Shown: positions 1-9,053, numbered from the stretch's first letter. The stretch: 63,784 nt of DNA from Bacteroidaceae bacterium (GCA_017383485.1 JAFNXM010000022.1:1-63784), one strand, 5' to 3'. A program made the numbers and translations. The notes: a model not told the origin generated them from the letters alone.

Positions 1-1117
1 ATCCTGGGTCGTATGTCAAAGAAGCATTAGCACCCAAGTCCTTCTTATCAGGATCCTGAGTCACCTTACCACTTTGTGAGCGGTCAGCGATATAGCGCTT
101 TTGATATACAGAGTCATTGCCAATATCCTTAAGTTTACGATATTGGTCTGTCAAGTCATAATCATAATATGGAGCACTGAAACGTTCCATCAACAAGCTG
201 AAATAGTGTGTTGATGTATTGGGGTCTGCAGCCATCTTTTCAGGTGTACCATTTACACGAAGAACTTCAGCCATATTATCAGGAATAACAACAGCCTTGT
301 CCATGACATGTATGTAACCATTCAAACAAACTACGTCTTGTTCCATTACACGGCTGTCATAGATATAACTGCGGTTTTCGCCGCCGTCTGCACCTTCCGC
401 CCATCCGTTTTGGTCACCAACAATGAATGCGATATCACGATGTCTGATATTCTTTTCATTCATCTGGCCTTCCAAGAAGTGGGTCATCATTGGCGCAGTC
501 TTATCCATAACCATATACATGTGACCACGTTCTGCAGTAGCATACTTATCCCAGAAACGCCAGTCACCAGTAGGATTACCTTCTGCATCAACGCCAGGAA
601 TATTCTTACTTACAGGCAGTTCATCCCATTTCCACATACGGACGCTGTCCAATATAGAAGCAGAACAAGTTTGGCGCAGACAAAGGTTCTTACCGCCTCC
701 TTCTGTGTTAGAAAGCATTTCCAACACATAAGAGCTATTCAACATACAACCATTCAACAAAAGTTTCTTTTGAGAAGTAGTCAAATTTGAATAATCTCTC
801 ACAGGATTACCATCTGTACCAATCCAACCTGATTTTGCAAAGAAAGCTTTGTACGCTTCATCATCAGCAGCAAAAATTGTCTTGCTACCAGTTGTTGAAA
901 GCACTTCCTTATAACCAAGGTCGTCAATCAAATTCACCATTGTAGTGAAGTTCCTTGCTTTCAGCTCGTCATAAAGGCTTCCGCCCAGATGAGGAGGCAT
1001 GGTCTCATCGAGATCATAATCATCTGAACAAGAATACGTAAGACCAGTCAATGAGAGCAGGCACATTGCACCAAACAATGTTTTTCCCATTCTTAGAAAA
1101 CGGTTTTTCATACGCAT
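1..1117 (-). CDS. Fasciclin (FAS1) domain lipoprotein, 3' part missing
   Basis: Only the first ~370 residues are visible because the gene runs off the left edge. It starts with a basic stretch, a hydrophobic core and a lipobox ending LTYSC near residue 28. The residues after the cysteine are acidic (SDDYD), like the surface-export signal of Bacteroidetes lipoproteins, so a location on the outer face of the outer membrane is inferred. FAS1 motifs are visible: TIFAADDEAYKAF near residue 78 and NGYIHVMDKAVVIP near residue 265. FAS1 domains are adhesion or binding modules, and in Bacteroidales such lipoproteins often sit beside SusC/SusD pairs, which here would lie outside the window. Two in-frame ATGs lie 6 bp apart (1117 and 1111); the second opens the typical signal peptide. 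Ligand unknown. Confidence 0.85.
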   Translation of the reverse strand, partial: MRMKNRFLRMGKTLFGAMCLLSLTGLTYSCSDDYDLDETMPPHLGGSLYDELKARNFTTMVNLIDDLGYKEVLSTTGSKTIFAADDEAYKAFFAKSGWIGTDGNPVRDYSNLTTSQKKLLLNGCMLNSSYVLEMLSNTEGGGKNLCLRQTCSASILDSVRMWKWDELPVSKNIPGVDAEGNPTGDWRFWDKYATAERGHMYMVMDKTAPMMTHFLEGQMNEKNIRHRDIAFIVGDQNGWAEGADGGENRSYIYDSRVMEQDVVCLNGYIHVMDKAVVIPDNMAEVLRVNGTPEKMAADPNTSTHYFSLLMERFSAPYYDYDLTDQYRKLKDIGNDSVYQKRYIADRSQSGKVTQDPDKKDLGANASLTYDPG

Positions 1118-1290
1118 TAATTTATTGAATTATATTTATTTTTATTGAATTTCGCGTAGGTACACTCCTATGTAATGTGGCAAATTTAGCACAAATTTAT
1201 TGATTAGACGAATAAACTTGAAGATAAAATGTACAAAGATTATATTTTTTTTAGTTTTTTAATCATCCCTAATTTTATAGAGAAAAAGCA

Positions 1291-1482
1291 TTATGAAACA
1301 TCTTTTTGACATTTTCTAATAAAGTCATGAATATACGCAACCCATATGTAGAAAAATGCTAAAATTACCACACAGATACAAACAAAAAGAAACACCCAAG
1401 AAAGCATAGAATTACCACTAAACCCTACAAGGATTAAATCTGATAAGAAAGGAGAGAATAAGTAAGGGCCGACGGGGAACAT
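1291..1482 (-). CDS. Possible small membrane protein, 63 aa
   Basis: A short ORF lies about 175 bp upstream of the fasciclin gene on the same strand. Its central ~30 residues are strongly hydrophobic (SWVFLFVCICVVILAFFYIW), enough for one membrane span, followed by a charged tail (RKCQKD). I recognise no family. It could be a real small membrane protein or a chance ORF in AT-rich DNA; nothing next to it decides this. Confidence 0.28.
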   Translation of the reverse strand: MFPVGPYLFSPFLSDLILVGFSGNSMLSWVFLFVCICVVILAFFYIWVAYIHDFIRKCQKDVS

Positions 1483-1991
1483 TATTACTTAAACAATCAA
1501 AAGTTCGTTTCATGCCCACATATCAAACGCCACGAGAATCGATTATTCATAAAAATTTCTTAATCGTTGGCAAGGATTAAATTCTCAGCAGATTTTATAC
1601 ATTTATATAGGCTGTTTTTAATCTATCACAAAGGTAAAAAAAGACGAAGTATAAAAAGCAACAAAATCACCCATAAAAACGCAGAATATACTCATCTATT
1701 TTACCAACTTGAACAAACTACTTTATGCAGATAATTAGAATATTATGCCACGTCATATAAGACAAGAAGCAAAGAACTATGCACCTTATATTTTATGCAA
1801 AAATTACACTCTAAAATCACCGAAAAGTTTCCGCAAGAAGCCAATCTTAAAGTAGAAATTTAAGTATTTTTTTTGACATTTTAAAAGTCGCTAAAAAATA
1901 TTTTAGGACAAAAAACAGTGCTTTAATGGGATTTTACTTCTGATTTAGAAGTGGGGAAATTGAGCAGTCTTATGTAGAACAAAAACGCCTA
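1483..1991. other. Non-coding gap, no gene seen
   Basis: This is about 500 bp of AT-rich DNA between the tandem RidA gene and the small ORF. No convincing ORF or tRNA is visible. Around 1537-1547 it carries CGAGAATCG, the reverse complement of a block (CGATTCTCG) that also ends the two long repeat copies near 9.2 kb and 49.57 kb. Confidence 0.5.
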
Positions 1992-3071
1992 TCAAGAAAC
2001 GGCAATAGTTTCTACTTCGATCAACCATTCAGGTCGGCACACTCGTGCCAAGGTAATCAGCGCAGGGATATTTGGAAATTTTTCTTTCAAATAAGCATCG
2101 ACAACAGAATAGTCCGCCACGTCACGAAGATAGACTACCAAGTACTTCATACCAGAAAGAGAGGCGCCAGCATCCACCAACAATTGCTCAATATTCAAGA
2201 ACAAGCGCTCAGTCTGCGCCAACACATCTCCGTGATATAAGCATTTACCATATTTATCTATACTCGCTGTTCCTGAAATTAGATGAAGACGTTCGCCTGC
2301 CAAGGTCAACGAAGTACCACGTTCAAAAGCGACACCATATTCATACGTTGGATTCAAATATTCCAAGGCCTGAAGGTATTTTACATCAGCATCACTCGTG
2401 CCCGACACCGAAAAGAAATCTGCAGAAACTATAGCTTGGGTATCATCCGAACATCCCTCGATACCAGTGGAAGTAATAAAATGTGTAGAAGGAGTCAGAC
2501 CTTGTTCTGCAAAAACATCATTGCGCCCTTTCACTACCCCAGCATAATGGCGATCCACATCCCTGACATAAAGCCAAGTGCGATGACAATCGTTCAAAAG
2601 TGTCATACCTTCTTCCTCAAGCCAAGCACAATGTTTAGCAAATGCCGCTTTGGTTTGCGCTTCGGCATCCAACCCTTCTATCTCGGCAGCAGAATAGCGG
2701 ACAGTATGAAAAAGCATTTTGCCTTCGGAAAAAGTTACCTTCATCATGTCGGGCGTACCTTCTTTTTCAATATTTTCCTCGTTCAAGAAGAGCACATTCA
2801 ATGCCACCTTACTACCATCCACCAAGGGTTGTTCGATATACGACACTGCTGCTTCTGACAACAACTCCTGATACAACTTATGCGACTTGACGATAGACAT
2901 TTGATTTGCCGCATCAGTCAAATAAATTCTGACAAACAACAATTGCTGAAGCGTCACTTTCATTGTATCCAAGAGCGAAGACAGCGACACATACAAATCG
3001 TCCAATTGTTCACACAAAGTCGTCTTTACTTTGGGCGAGAGTATATCAAAAATGAATTTATGCTCTGACAT
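1992..3071 (-). CDS. Tandem RidA/YjgF-family protein
   Basis: The 359-residue protein holds two RidA (YjgF/YER057c/UK114) domains. The C-terminal one is clearest, from HLISGTASID near residue 250 to LARVCRPEWLIEVETIAV at the end; the arginine of that last motif matches the substrate carboxylate-binding arginine of RidA deaminases. The N-terminal half has the same general plan but is more diverged. Single-domain RidA proteins are ~125-130 aa, so this is a double-length member. Classical RidA hydrolyses reactive enamine/imine intermediates from PLP enzymes; the substrate here is unknown. The gene is separated from the radical SAM gene upstream by only ~58 bp, so the two may be cotranscribed. 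A chorismatase-like (FkbO/Hyg5) relative is an alternative, because those proteins share this double fold. Confidence 0.72.
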   Translation of the reverse strand: MSEHKFIFDILSPKVKTTLCEQLDDLYVSLSSLLDTMKVTLQQLLFVRIYLTDAANQMSIVKSHKLYQELLSEAAVSYIEQPLVDGSKVALNVLFLNEENIEKEGTPDMMKVTFSEGKMLFHTVRYSAAEIEGLDAEAQTKAAFAKHCAWLEEEGMTLLNDCHRTWLYVRDVDRHYAGVVKGRNDVFAEQGLTPSTHFITSTGIEGCSDDTQAIVSADFFSVSGTSDADVKYLQALEYLNPTYEYGVAFERGTSLTLAGERLHLISGTASIDKYGKCLYHGDVLAQTERLFLNIEQLLVDAGASLSGMKYLVVYLRDVADYSVVDAYLKEKFPNIPALITLARVCRPEWLIEVETIAVS

Positions 3072-3129
3072 GGCGTCTATATTAATCTATCGTGATATTC
3101 TTTTCTATTTTTTTTCGAAGCACCTATAC

Positions 3130-4071
3130 TTACGACACGCTGCTATCCTTCCAAAAGGCACCTTGGCGTGTTTGTCGTTCTCTGAAATTACGCTTTACGA
3201 GTTCCACGAATTGGTAATTTTTCAGTCCCCAATCTGGCGCAATCAGCAGTTCTTTGGGCGATTGCGAAGTAAAACGTTCCACAGCGATATCCGGGCGCAA
3301 TCTTTCTACAAAATCAGTCACAAGCGCTGCATACTCTTCGGGCGTATAAAGTTTAAAGTCCCCTGGGCGATCAGCATATTCTTTCGCCATTGCTGTACCT
3401 CTCACGATTTGCAGCTGATGCAGTTTCAAGGTATCTATCTGCAGGTTTGACAGCGTTAGTGCATGCCCTAAAATTTCTTCACGGCTTTCTCCGGGCAATC
3501 CTAAAATCACATGCACACCGACAGGTATTCCTCTCTCCGCAGTACGCTTCACGGCATCTTCGACGCAGGCGAAATCATGGCCGCGATTTATTCTTCGCAG
3601 CGTTTTGTCTAATGTCGACTCCACGCCATATTCCAGCAGGACAAACTTATCTTTGTGCAACTTTGCAAAGTAATCCAGCAATTCATCACTCACACAGTCC
3701 GGGCGTGTTCCAATTACCAATCCTTCGACGCCGTCTACACTTAATGCTTCTTCGTAAAGACGCTGCAAGCGCGACATCTCTGCATACGTATTTGTGTAAG
3801 CCTGAAAGTAGGCCAGATACCTCATGTGGGGATATTTCTTCGAAAAGAATTGCTTACCTTCCTCCAACTGTTGTGCCACGGATCTTGCATCAGCACAATA
3901 CGCCGGATTGAATGTTTGATTGTTGCAATACGTACATCCGCCCCACCCTACCGTACCATCACGATTGGGACATGTGAAGCCGGCATGAACAGACAATTTC
4001 TGCATTTTCCCATCGAAATATTTCGAAAGGAAATCAGAAAATTCCAAATAGGGTTTGTCTGCGGTTGCCAT
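3130..4071 (-). CDS. Radical SAM protein, TIGR01212/YhcC type
   Basis: The radical SAM cluster motif is FTCPNRDGTVGWGGCTYC, i.e. the Cx9CxxC spacing typical of the YhcC/TIGR01212 family rather than the usual Cx3CxxC. Downstream, EGLVIGTRPDC and GVHVILGLPGES are also characteristic. The family is widely conserved; no reaction can be assigned from sequence. I place the start at the ATG at 4071 (MATADKPYLEF), because the longer frame to 4134 adds 21 residues encoded by an unusual CG/TA-alternating stretch; the ATG at 4083 is also possible. The gene precedes the tandem RidA gene on the same strand. Confidence 0.85.
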   Translation of the reverse strand: MATADKPYLEFSDFLSKYFDGKMQKLSVHAGFTCPNRDGTVGWGGCTYCNNQTFNPAYCADARSVAQQLEEGKQFFSKKYPHMRYLAYFQAYTNTYAEMSRLQRLYEEALSVDGVEGLVIGTRPDCVSDELLDYFAKLHKDKFVLLEYGVESTLDKTLRRINRGHDFACVEDAVKRTAERGIPVGVHVILGLPGESREEILGHALTLSNLQIDTLKLHQLQIVRGTAMAKEYADRPGDFKLYTPEEYAALVTDFVERLRPDIAVERFTSQSPKELLIAPDWGLKNYQFVELVKRNFRERQTRQGAFWKDSSVS

Positions 4072-4111
4072 ATATAGATGCATTACTCTATCGCCACTTT
4101 CCCTGACCCAC

Positions 4112-4152
4112 ACATATAATATATACGCGTACACGCGTACGCGCGCAACGCT
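4112..4152. promoter_or_regulatory. Alternating CG/TA-rich upstream stretch
   Basis: About 40 bp upstream of the radical SAM gene consist almost wholly of alternating purine-pyrimidine steps (ATATACGCGTACACGCGTAC and so on, then GCGCGC). The stretch could adopt unusual helix geometry or hold overlapping palindromic protein sites. A related CG-alternating stretch lies upstream of pyrH (41583-41616). Function unknown. Confidence 0.35.
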
Positions 4153-4252
4153 TATGGGCGGGTTCTTGGGCGAGTATCATCGACAAAATTACAAATAATA
4201 TTCGAATTTTGGGTAAAAAACGCAGGTTTAGACAGAAAAAAGAACTTTTGGT

Positions 4253-4283
4253 TTTGTCAATTCGTCTGGTTTTCCTATTTTTG
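4253..4283 (+). promoter_or_regulatory. Bacteroidetes-type promoter for the ECF sigma gene
   Basis: TTTG at 4253-4256 is followed after exactly 19 bp by TATTTTTG at 4276-4283, matching the Bacteroidetes housekeeping consensus TTTG-N19-TAnnTTTG. Transcription would start near 4290, giving a leader of about 65 nt before the ATG at 4356. Confidence 0.6.
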
Positions 4284-4355
4284 CCCATTATTAATCCATA
4301 AAACCCTATAGCCTATCGACACACATTACTCCTAAACAATACATAAATAGCAGTA

Positions 4356-4949
4356 ATGAACGAATTGTATCTACTCACCGACGATCAGTTGGTAGCCTTG
4401 TATATATCTGGTACGGACGAAGCGTTCGATGTTCTTTTGGCAAGGCATAAAGATAGGCTTTTTTCCTACATCTATTATCAAGTAAAAAATGAAGACTTGG
4501 CGAATGATATCTTCCAGGATACATTCACCAAAGCAATTGTGCACTTGCGCAACAAGAGATATGCTGAAAATGGCAAATTCTATTCATGGATCTCATGCAT
4601 CGCGCACAATTTGATCATCGACGTTTATAGGAACGAGAAGCACATCAAACTCGTGTCCGACGAAGAGGCTGGCATCACACTCAGCAACTATTCCGACCAC
4701 TACGAGAATAGCAAAGAGTGCGAAATTGCCAACGAACAAACGCTGGAAGATGTCAAAAGACTGATCGAATGTCTGCCCAAGAGCCAACGCGAAATGGTAC
4801 AAATGCGCTACTACATGGACATGAGTTTCAAGGAAATCGCAGAAAAGGAAGGCATCAGCATCAACACTGCCCTGGGCAGGATGAGATATGCTATTCTGAA
4901 TATGCGCCGCATCGCTTCCGAGAAGAACATCACACTCAATTGGTATTGA
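4356..4949 (+). CDS. ECF-type RNA polymerase sigma factor
   Basis: The 197-residue protein has the two-domain layout of ECF sigma factors. Region 2 covers roughly residues 20-95 (ARHKDRLFSYIYYQVKNEDL, then DIFQDTFTKA and WISCIAHNLIIDVYR). Region 4 covers residues ~130-185 (LIECLPKSQREMVQMRYYMD, then SFKEIAEKEGISINTALGRM), a clear helix-turn-helix. No anti-sigma (FecR-like) gene follows, so this is not the usual SusC/D-linked FecI type. A strong terminator follows at 4990, so the gene seems to be a single transcription unit. Its target genes cannot be read from the sequence. Confidence 0.9.
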   Translation: MNELYLLTDDQLVALYISGTDEAFDVLLARHKDRLFSYIYYQVKNEDLANDIFQDTFTKAIVHLRNKRYAENGKFYSWISCIAHNLIIDVYRNEKHIKLVSDEEAGITLSNYSDHYENSKECEIANEQTLEDVKRLIECLPKSQREMVQMRYYMDMSFKEIAEKEGISINTALGRMRYAILNMRRIASEKNITLNWY

Positions 4950-4989
4950 TGCGCCAGACATCCACGACATAACTTTCTCAATTAAATAT

Positions 4990-5041
4990 TCCCTAATGCC
5001 AATCTACTCTGAAAAGGTAGTGCGCATTGGGGATTTTTGTT
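4990..5041 (+). terminator. Terminator after the ECF sigma gene
   Basis: TCCCTAATGC (4990-4999) pairs with GCATTGGGGA (5024-5033), one G-T wobble. An inner CTAC/GTAG extends the stem, and a T-rich tail (TTTTTGTTTT) follows. Confidence 0.75.
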
Positions 5042-5157
5042 TTGGTCTGAGTATAGTAAAATTTGCACAAACTTTTTTTTCACTCCGCACACAATAAAAA
5101 CCCAAATCAATAGTTAATAGGTATGTAAGAGCACTAACCAGCAAAAGCGCATAGCCT

Positions 5158-5313
5158 ATGAATAAATCTACACATCACCCCACCTCTCCGCGTCAAGGGA
5201 CCTTGGATTTTTTGCAACGTCTGGCGCGAGTTTATCAACCTGAAAAGAACATTTCGATTGAGACGGCTAAGATCATCGCAAGCATCACCGCCATAGAGCA
5301 AAGCACTTGCTAA
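5158..5313 (+). CDS. Small ORF, 51 aa, possible protein
   Basis: An ATG at 5158 opens a 51-residue frame ending at TAA 5313 (starts MNKSTHHPTSPRQGT, then a hydrophilic helix-like segment with EKNISIETAKIIASITAIEQ). The composition looks protein-like, and the gap lies between the sigma-factor terminator and the purT promoter. I do not recognise it. Its upstream sequence has only a weak AAAATTTG in place of TAnnTTTG near 5060, so it may be unexpressed or spurious. Confidence 0.35.
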   Translation: MNKSTHHPTSPRQGTLDFLQRLARVYQPEKNISIETAKIIASITAIEQSTC

Positions 5314-5379
5314 AGCCTGTTTTCATTTGATTAATCACAAATTATCCCGCACAATAGGCGGTGCTTCAATAAAAAAATG

Positions 5380-5387
5380 TAAATTTG
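5380..5387 (+). promoter_or_regulatory. Likely -7 box of the purT promoter
   Basis: TAAATTTG matches the Bacteroidetes -7 consensus TAnnTTTG; no good TTTG lies ~20 bp upstream. Transcription would begin only a few bases later, so the hairpin at 5389 would be at the very 5' end of the mRNA. Confidence 0.5.
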
Positions 5388-5388
5388 C

Positions 5389-5421
5389 AAAGTCCGTAGC
5401 CCTCGGCGGGTGACGGACTTT
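5389..5421 (+). promoter_or_regulatory. 5'-terminal hairpin in the purT leader
   Basis: AAAGTCCGT (5389-5397) pairs perfectly with ACGGACTTT (5413-5421). Inside it, after a single A/G mismatch, GCCC pairs with GGGT around a UCGGC loop. It sits between the predicted -7 box and the purT ATG (5451) and lacks a terminator-like T run. It may stabilise the mRNA or act as a small sensor. I cannot match it to a named riboswitch. Confidence 0.5.
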
Positions 5422-5450
5422 CATTTATTAGAAAAACAAACACATATTCT

Positions 5451-6614
5451 ATGAAGAAAATATTGCTTTTAGGTTCTGGCGAATTGGGTAAGGAGTTTAC
5501 TATCGCCGCTCAAAGATTGGGTCTGCACGTCGTAGCTTGCGATGCCTACCCTGGCGCGCCTGCCATGCAGGTGGCGGACGAATTCGAAGTATTCCACATG
5601 CTCGACGGCGATGCTCTGGAAAAGGCGGTAGCTAAGCACTGCCCCGACATCATCGTACCCGAAATCGAAGCTATCCGCACCGAAAAGCTTTACGAATTTG
5701 AAGCGCAGGGTGTACAGGTCACTCCCTCGGCAAAAGCGGTCAACTTCACCATGAACCGCAAGGCTATCCGCGATCTCGCAGCAAAGGAATTGGGACTGAA
5801 GACTGCAAAATATTTCTATGCTACTTCCTACGAAGAACTGCAGGAAGCAGCCAAAGTCATCGGTTTCCCTTGTGTAGTTAAACCCTTGATGTCTTCTTCT
5901 GGCAAGGGTCAGTCATTGGTGCGCGAGGAGAGCGAATTGCAACACGCATGGGAATACGGCATCAGCGGTAGCCGCGGCGACATCAAGGAACTGATCATCG
6001 AGGAATTTATCCACTTCGATAGCGAAATCACCCTGCTCACCGTCACTCAAAAGGATGGTCCCACATTGTTCTGCCCACCCATCGGACACGTGCAAAAGGG
6101 TGGCGACTATCGCGAAAGTTTTCAGCCTGCAGCCATCGCTCCCGAACATTTGGCAGAAGCACAACGTATGGCGGCTAAGGTCACTGAAGCCTTGACCGGC
6201 GCTGGTCTTTGGGGCGTAGAGTTCTTCCTCAGCAACGAAAACGGTGTTTACTTCTCCGAACTCTCTCCACGTCCTCACGACACAGGCATGGTGACATTGG
6301 CGAATACTCAAAACTTCAACGAATTCGAACTTCACCTGCGCGCTGCCATCGGCATGCCTATTCCTTGCATCAAGCAAACCAACATCGGCGCCAGCGCAGT
6401 AATCTTGTCAGAAATCGCTAAGGAAGAAGCGCCATTGTACCGCGGCATCGAAAAGACTTGCGAAGAAGATGCAGACATCCGTATCTTCGGCAAACCAACC
6501 ACTCGCGTAGGTCGTCGTATGGGTGTAGTCGTTTGCAATGCCCCACTCGACGGCAACCTTGACGAAGTGCGCGACAAAGCAAAACGCTTGGCTTCGTATG
6601 TAGAAGTTTATTAA
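5451..6614 (+). CDS. purT: Formate-dependent GAR transformylase PurT
   Basis: PurT makes formylglycinamide ribonucleotide from GAR, formate and ATP, the folate-independent version of the third step of purine synthesis. The 387-residue protein is nearly the length of E. coli PurT (392). It shows the N-terminal [10 protein letters not shown] nucleotide-binding turn, the ATP-grasp loop [12 protein letters not shown] near residue 145-155 and the metal/ATP motif [14 protein letters not shown] near 270. The gene is alone between a promoter/hairpin and a bidirectional terminator. Using formate fits a cell with pyruvate formate-lyase (45-47 kb). Confidence 0.95.
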   Translation: MKKILLLGSGELGKEFTIAAQRLGLHVVACDAYPGAPAMQVADEFEVFHMLDGDALEKAVAKHCPDIIVPEIEAIRTEKLYEFEAQGVQVTPSAKAVNFTMNRKAIRDLAAKELGLKTAKYFYATSYEELQEAAKVIGFPCVVKPLMSSSGKGQSLVREESELQHAWEYGISGSRGDIKELIIEEFIHFDSEITLLTVTQKDGPTLFCPPIGHVQKGGDYRESFQPAAIAPEHLAEAQRMAAKVTEALTGAGLWGVEFFLSNENGVYFSELSPRPHDTGMVTLANTQNFNEFELHLRAAIGMPIPCIKQTNIGASAVILSEIAKEEAPLYRGIEKTCEEDADIRIFGKPTTRVGRRMGVVVCNAPLDGNLDEVRDKAKRLASYVEVY

Positions 6615-6673
6615 AATACAATAGACGTTTGAATAAAATAAAAAAAGAATAAACTTTTTTTCTAATTAGCTAT

Positions 6674-6704
6674 AAAAGGGCACTGAATTCAGTGCCCTTT
6701 TACT
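6674..6704. terminator. Bidirectional terminator, purT / SHOCT gene
   Basis: AAAAGGGCACTGA is followed directly by its inverted copy TCAGTGCCCTTTT around a short AT centre. The stem has A and T runs on opposite sides, so it can end both the rightward purT transcript and the leftward transcript of the gene ending at 6718. Confidence 0.8.
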
Positions 6705-6717
6705 TTTTATGGTATTC

Positions 6718-8010
6718 CTATGAATTTAATAATTTTGCCTTTTGAGCATTAAATTCTTCTTCTGTAAGAATTCCTTCAGACTTTAATTTTGCAAGTTTAG
6801 CAAGTTCGTCAGCCATTGTAGATTGCTGTACTGGTTGAGCCTCAACTTGACGCACAGAAACCACTTTTTCTTGTTTAACTTTATCTATTATCACAGACAA
6901 AATGTCTTTCGCTTTATTCGCATTTCTTTGATATTTCTTATAAAGAGCGGCATCTGATTTATCTTTGGTTTTAAGTATACGTTTAGACTCATTGAAGTTT
7001 ATCAAATAAGTTGGTTGTTCCGTACTTCTCAACAAAATTTTTAAAGTCATTGTGCGAACCTCTTTGTTTTGCGTAGTAGCACCAGACAAACCTCCAACAA
7101 CAGCTCCTGCTCCCCCCATTAATGCACCACCTACGATAGCACCACCAACAGTACGCATTGCTGACTTTGAGTAAAGAAGTGTTCCATTTTCCTCATATGA
7201 AACTTCTATTATATCTTTGTAATTAAAAATCTCATAGGATCCAGGAGTTACCATCACTAACACATTGAAGAAATCATCCATTATAAATTGGTAGTTCCCA
7301 ACACTCGCATGATTAACAAATGACTCAACACCTGTCTTCTTTGAAATAGAATCACTATCAATATAATTGAATTCAGATATAATATTTCCATTTCTAAGTA
7401 TAGCCATCATACCATACTGTTCATCAACAAGCGTAAAGACATGTTCAGGAGTTTCACCTGTTGCAGTAATATTAGTTACCTTATGGTCTAACAATTTTGC
7501 TTTAATCCCATTCTGTAACTTTACATTTTTATTCTTATCTTTTTCTGATACACTTCTAATTTTAAATTTCACATCTACGCTTTCATAATCTCCATAGAGT
7601 AAATTTCTATTTTTAAAATCATAAAGACAAAAATAGGGATCACGTTGTGCAAAAAGTGCCTTTCCACCATATTCGAACCCATCAACAATTGTTTTCTTTA
7701 TACCTTCTGTCATCACCCTCATAATCATCACTTGCTTTTTAACTGAATCAAAATAGAATTTACATCTATCGTTTCCGACATTAACAGAACGATCAAAATC
7801 TTGAGCTGTAGCCTCTTCCTGTTTTATCATGCTTAATCGTTTCTTCTTATTACGACTTTTCACACTTGATTGAACAATTACAAAGAGAACCATCAAAGCA
7901 AAACTTGCTAATGCTATCCAAAACATGTAGCCAAGAGTATCAGCAGAACCTCCTGCAAGCAATGAGAAGAATAGTAATGCACAACATGATAAAATAAATT
8001 TTGTTTTCAT
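6718..8010 (-). CDS. Membrane-anchored protein with SHOCT C-terminus
   Basis: A 430-residue protein of unknown function. Residues ~5-50 contain two hydrophobic segments (FILSCCALLFFSLLAGG and GYMFWIALASFALMVLFVIV). A largely hydrophilic body follows, and a glycine-rich zipper-like stretch lies near residue 290 (GGALMGGAGAVVGGLSGA). The last ~30 residues form a SHOCT motif (LAKLKSEGILTEEEFNAQKAKLL), a short module usually found at protein ends. The gene is AT-rich compared with its neighbours. The downstream end is 12 bp from the start of the next leftward gene's product, suggesting a two-gene operon with the VanZ-like gene at 8022. Confidence 0.6.
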   Translation of the reverse strand: MKTKFILSCCALLFFSLLAGGSADTLGYMFWIALASFALMVLFVIVQSSVKSRNKKKRLSMIKQEEATAQDFDRSVNVGNDRCKFYFDSVKKQVMIMRVMTEGIKKTIVDGFEYGGKALFAQRDPYFCLYDFKNRNLLYGDYESVDVKFKIRSVSEKDKNKNVKLQNGIKAKLLDHKVTNITATGETPEHVFTLVDEQYGMMAILRNGNIISEFNYIDSDSISKKTGVESFVNHASVGNYQFIMDDFFNVLVMVTPGSYEIFNYKDIIEVSYEENGTLLYSKSAMRTVGGAIVGGALMGGAGAVVGGLSGATTQNKEVRTMTLKILLRSTEQPTYLINFNESKRILKTKDKSDAALYKKYQRNANKAKDILSVIIDKVKQEKVVSVRQVEAQPVQQSTMADELAKLAKLKSEGILTEEEFNAQKAKLLNS

Positions 8011-8021
8011 AATTATATATT

Positions 8022-8459
8022 TTAAATAAACTTAAGTATCACAAAAGAACATATCGCAAGTAAATAACACAACAAATCAATAACATCAAATGTACCAGGA
8101 ACTACTCCAGCGAATTGGAATAATTCAGATAATATTGCGATTATTGGAAGTGACCATAAAAATGCATTATACATGGGGTGCTTATAGTTAGTCCAAATTG
8201 CATCAATTAAAAACATATAAGAAAATAGCCAAAGCCCATCTGGCAAACTATATTTAACCCAATCATAGATTGAATAATTAATGCTTATATTTCTAAATAA
8301 TATCAAATCATCAGACATTCCACACTTTTCAATCATCTGAAACATCACAAGATTACCTCCTCTCCAACCTAAATATATTAATCCCCCTACCAATAATACA
8401 ATAACCGAAACAAAAAACTTAAATAATATGTCTAAATTTTTCTTATTAGTATACCACAT
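8022..8459 (-). CDS. Small membrane protein, VanZ-like
   Basis: A 145-residue protein with about four hydrophobic spans. The C-terminal half (DGLWLFSYMFLIDAIW, then ELFQFAGVVPGTFDVIDLLCYLLA) resembles the VanZ-like family, whose hallmark is an E-Q-x-R/G ... D-x-x-D pattern near the last span. The role of such proteins is poorly known. It lies immediately upstream (12 bp) of the SHOCT gene on the same strand and shares its low GC, so both were possibly acquired together. Confidence 0.5.
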   Translation of the reverse strand: MWYTNKKNLDILFKFFVSVIVLLVGGLIYLGWRGGNLVMFQMIEKCGMSDDLILFRNISINYSIYDWVKYSLPDGLWLFSYMFLIDAIWTNYKHPMYNAFLWSLPIIAILSELFQFAGVVPGTFDVIDLLCYLLAICSFVILKFI

Positions 8460-8948
8460 ATCGCAAAGTTATTTTTCCAAAATTCGACATATAGCGCATG
8501 AATCTGTCGCAAAATAAAAAAACGTGGGACATACATACTCTATTCTAAACTGAAGGTCCTGAGAAAACCCATACACACGAGTAGGTAAGTAGCCCACGCA
8601 TACGCGTGAGAACCACTATGCCAATCTTGTGTGTAATCAGAAAATTTCTCAGGTTTTCAGTTACAAGAAGAGCACAACGCTTCTACGTTATATCTAATGT
8701 TAATATTGAGGATCGACTCAACACTGCAAAGATAATATTTAATAAACAATCTAGTGAAGAAATCAAGAAAAAAAAGACCACGCACTCAATAGTTAAAATA
8801 AAAAATCAAAATTAGTGAAATAAACATTTTATCAAAAGCATATGATTTTCTAGAATCCACCACAAAAACTTGCAGAAATTTTGACAAAATAAATTTTCAT
8901 TCTAGAACGGAGAAAATAGGTTGGGGAGGAAGAAATAAAAACGAAGTA

Positions 8949-9040
8949 AGACCTTTTTGAAAAAAGTCAAGGGTTTGTTGAAAAAAGGTCTAAGGAAATT
9001 TCCACTAGACGTCGCGAAATTTTCATTAGGTCTGGGCTTG
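8949..9040 (+). repeat. Modular intergenic repeat, copy a
   Basis: It contains AGACCTTTTTGAAAAAAGTC, AAAAAAGGTCTAAGG and GACGTCGCGAAATTTT, words shared with seven other gaps in the window. It lies inside composite repeat copy 1. Confidence 0.6.
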
Positions 9041-9053
9041 TTGAGCAAAAGAC

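Noticed and set aside
8606-8815. 69-aa plus-strand ORF
   Set aside because: Low-complexity lysine-rich tail, no family, sits in repeat-rich AT DNA with no promoter.
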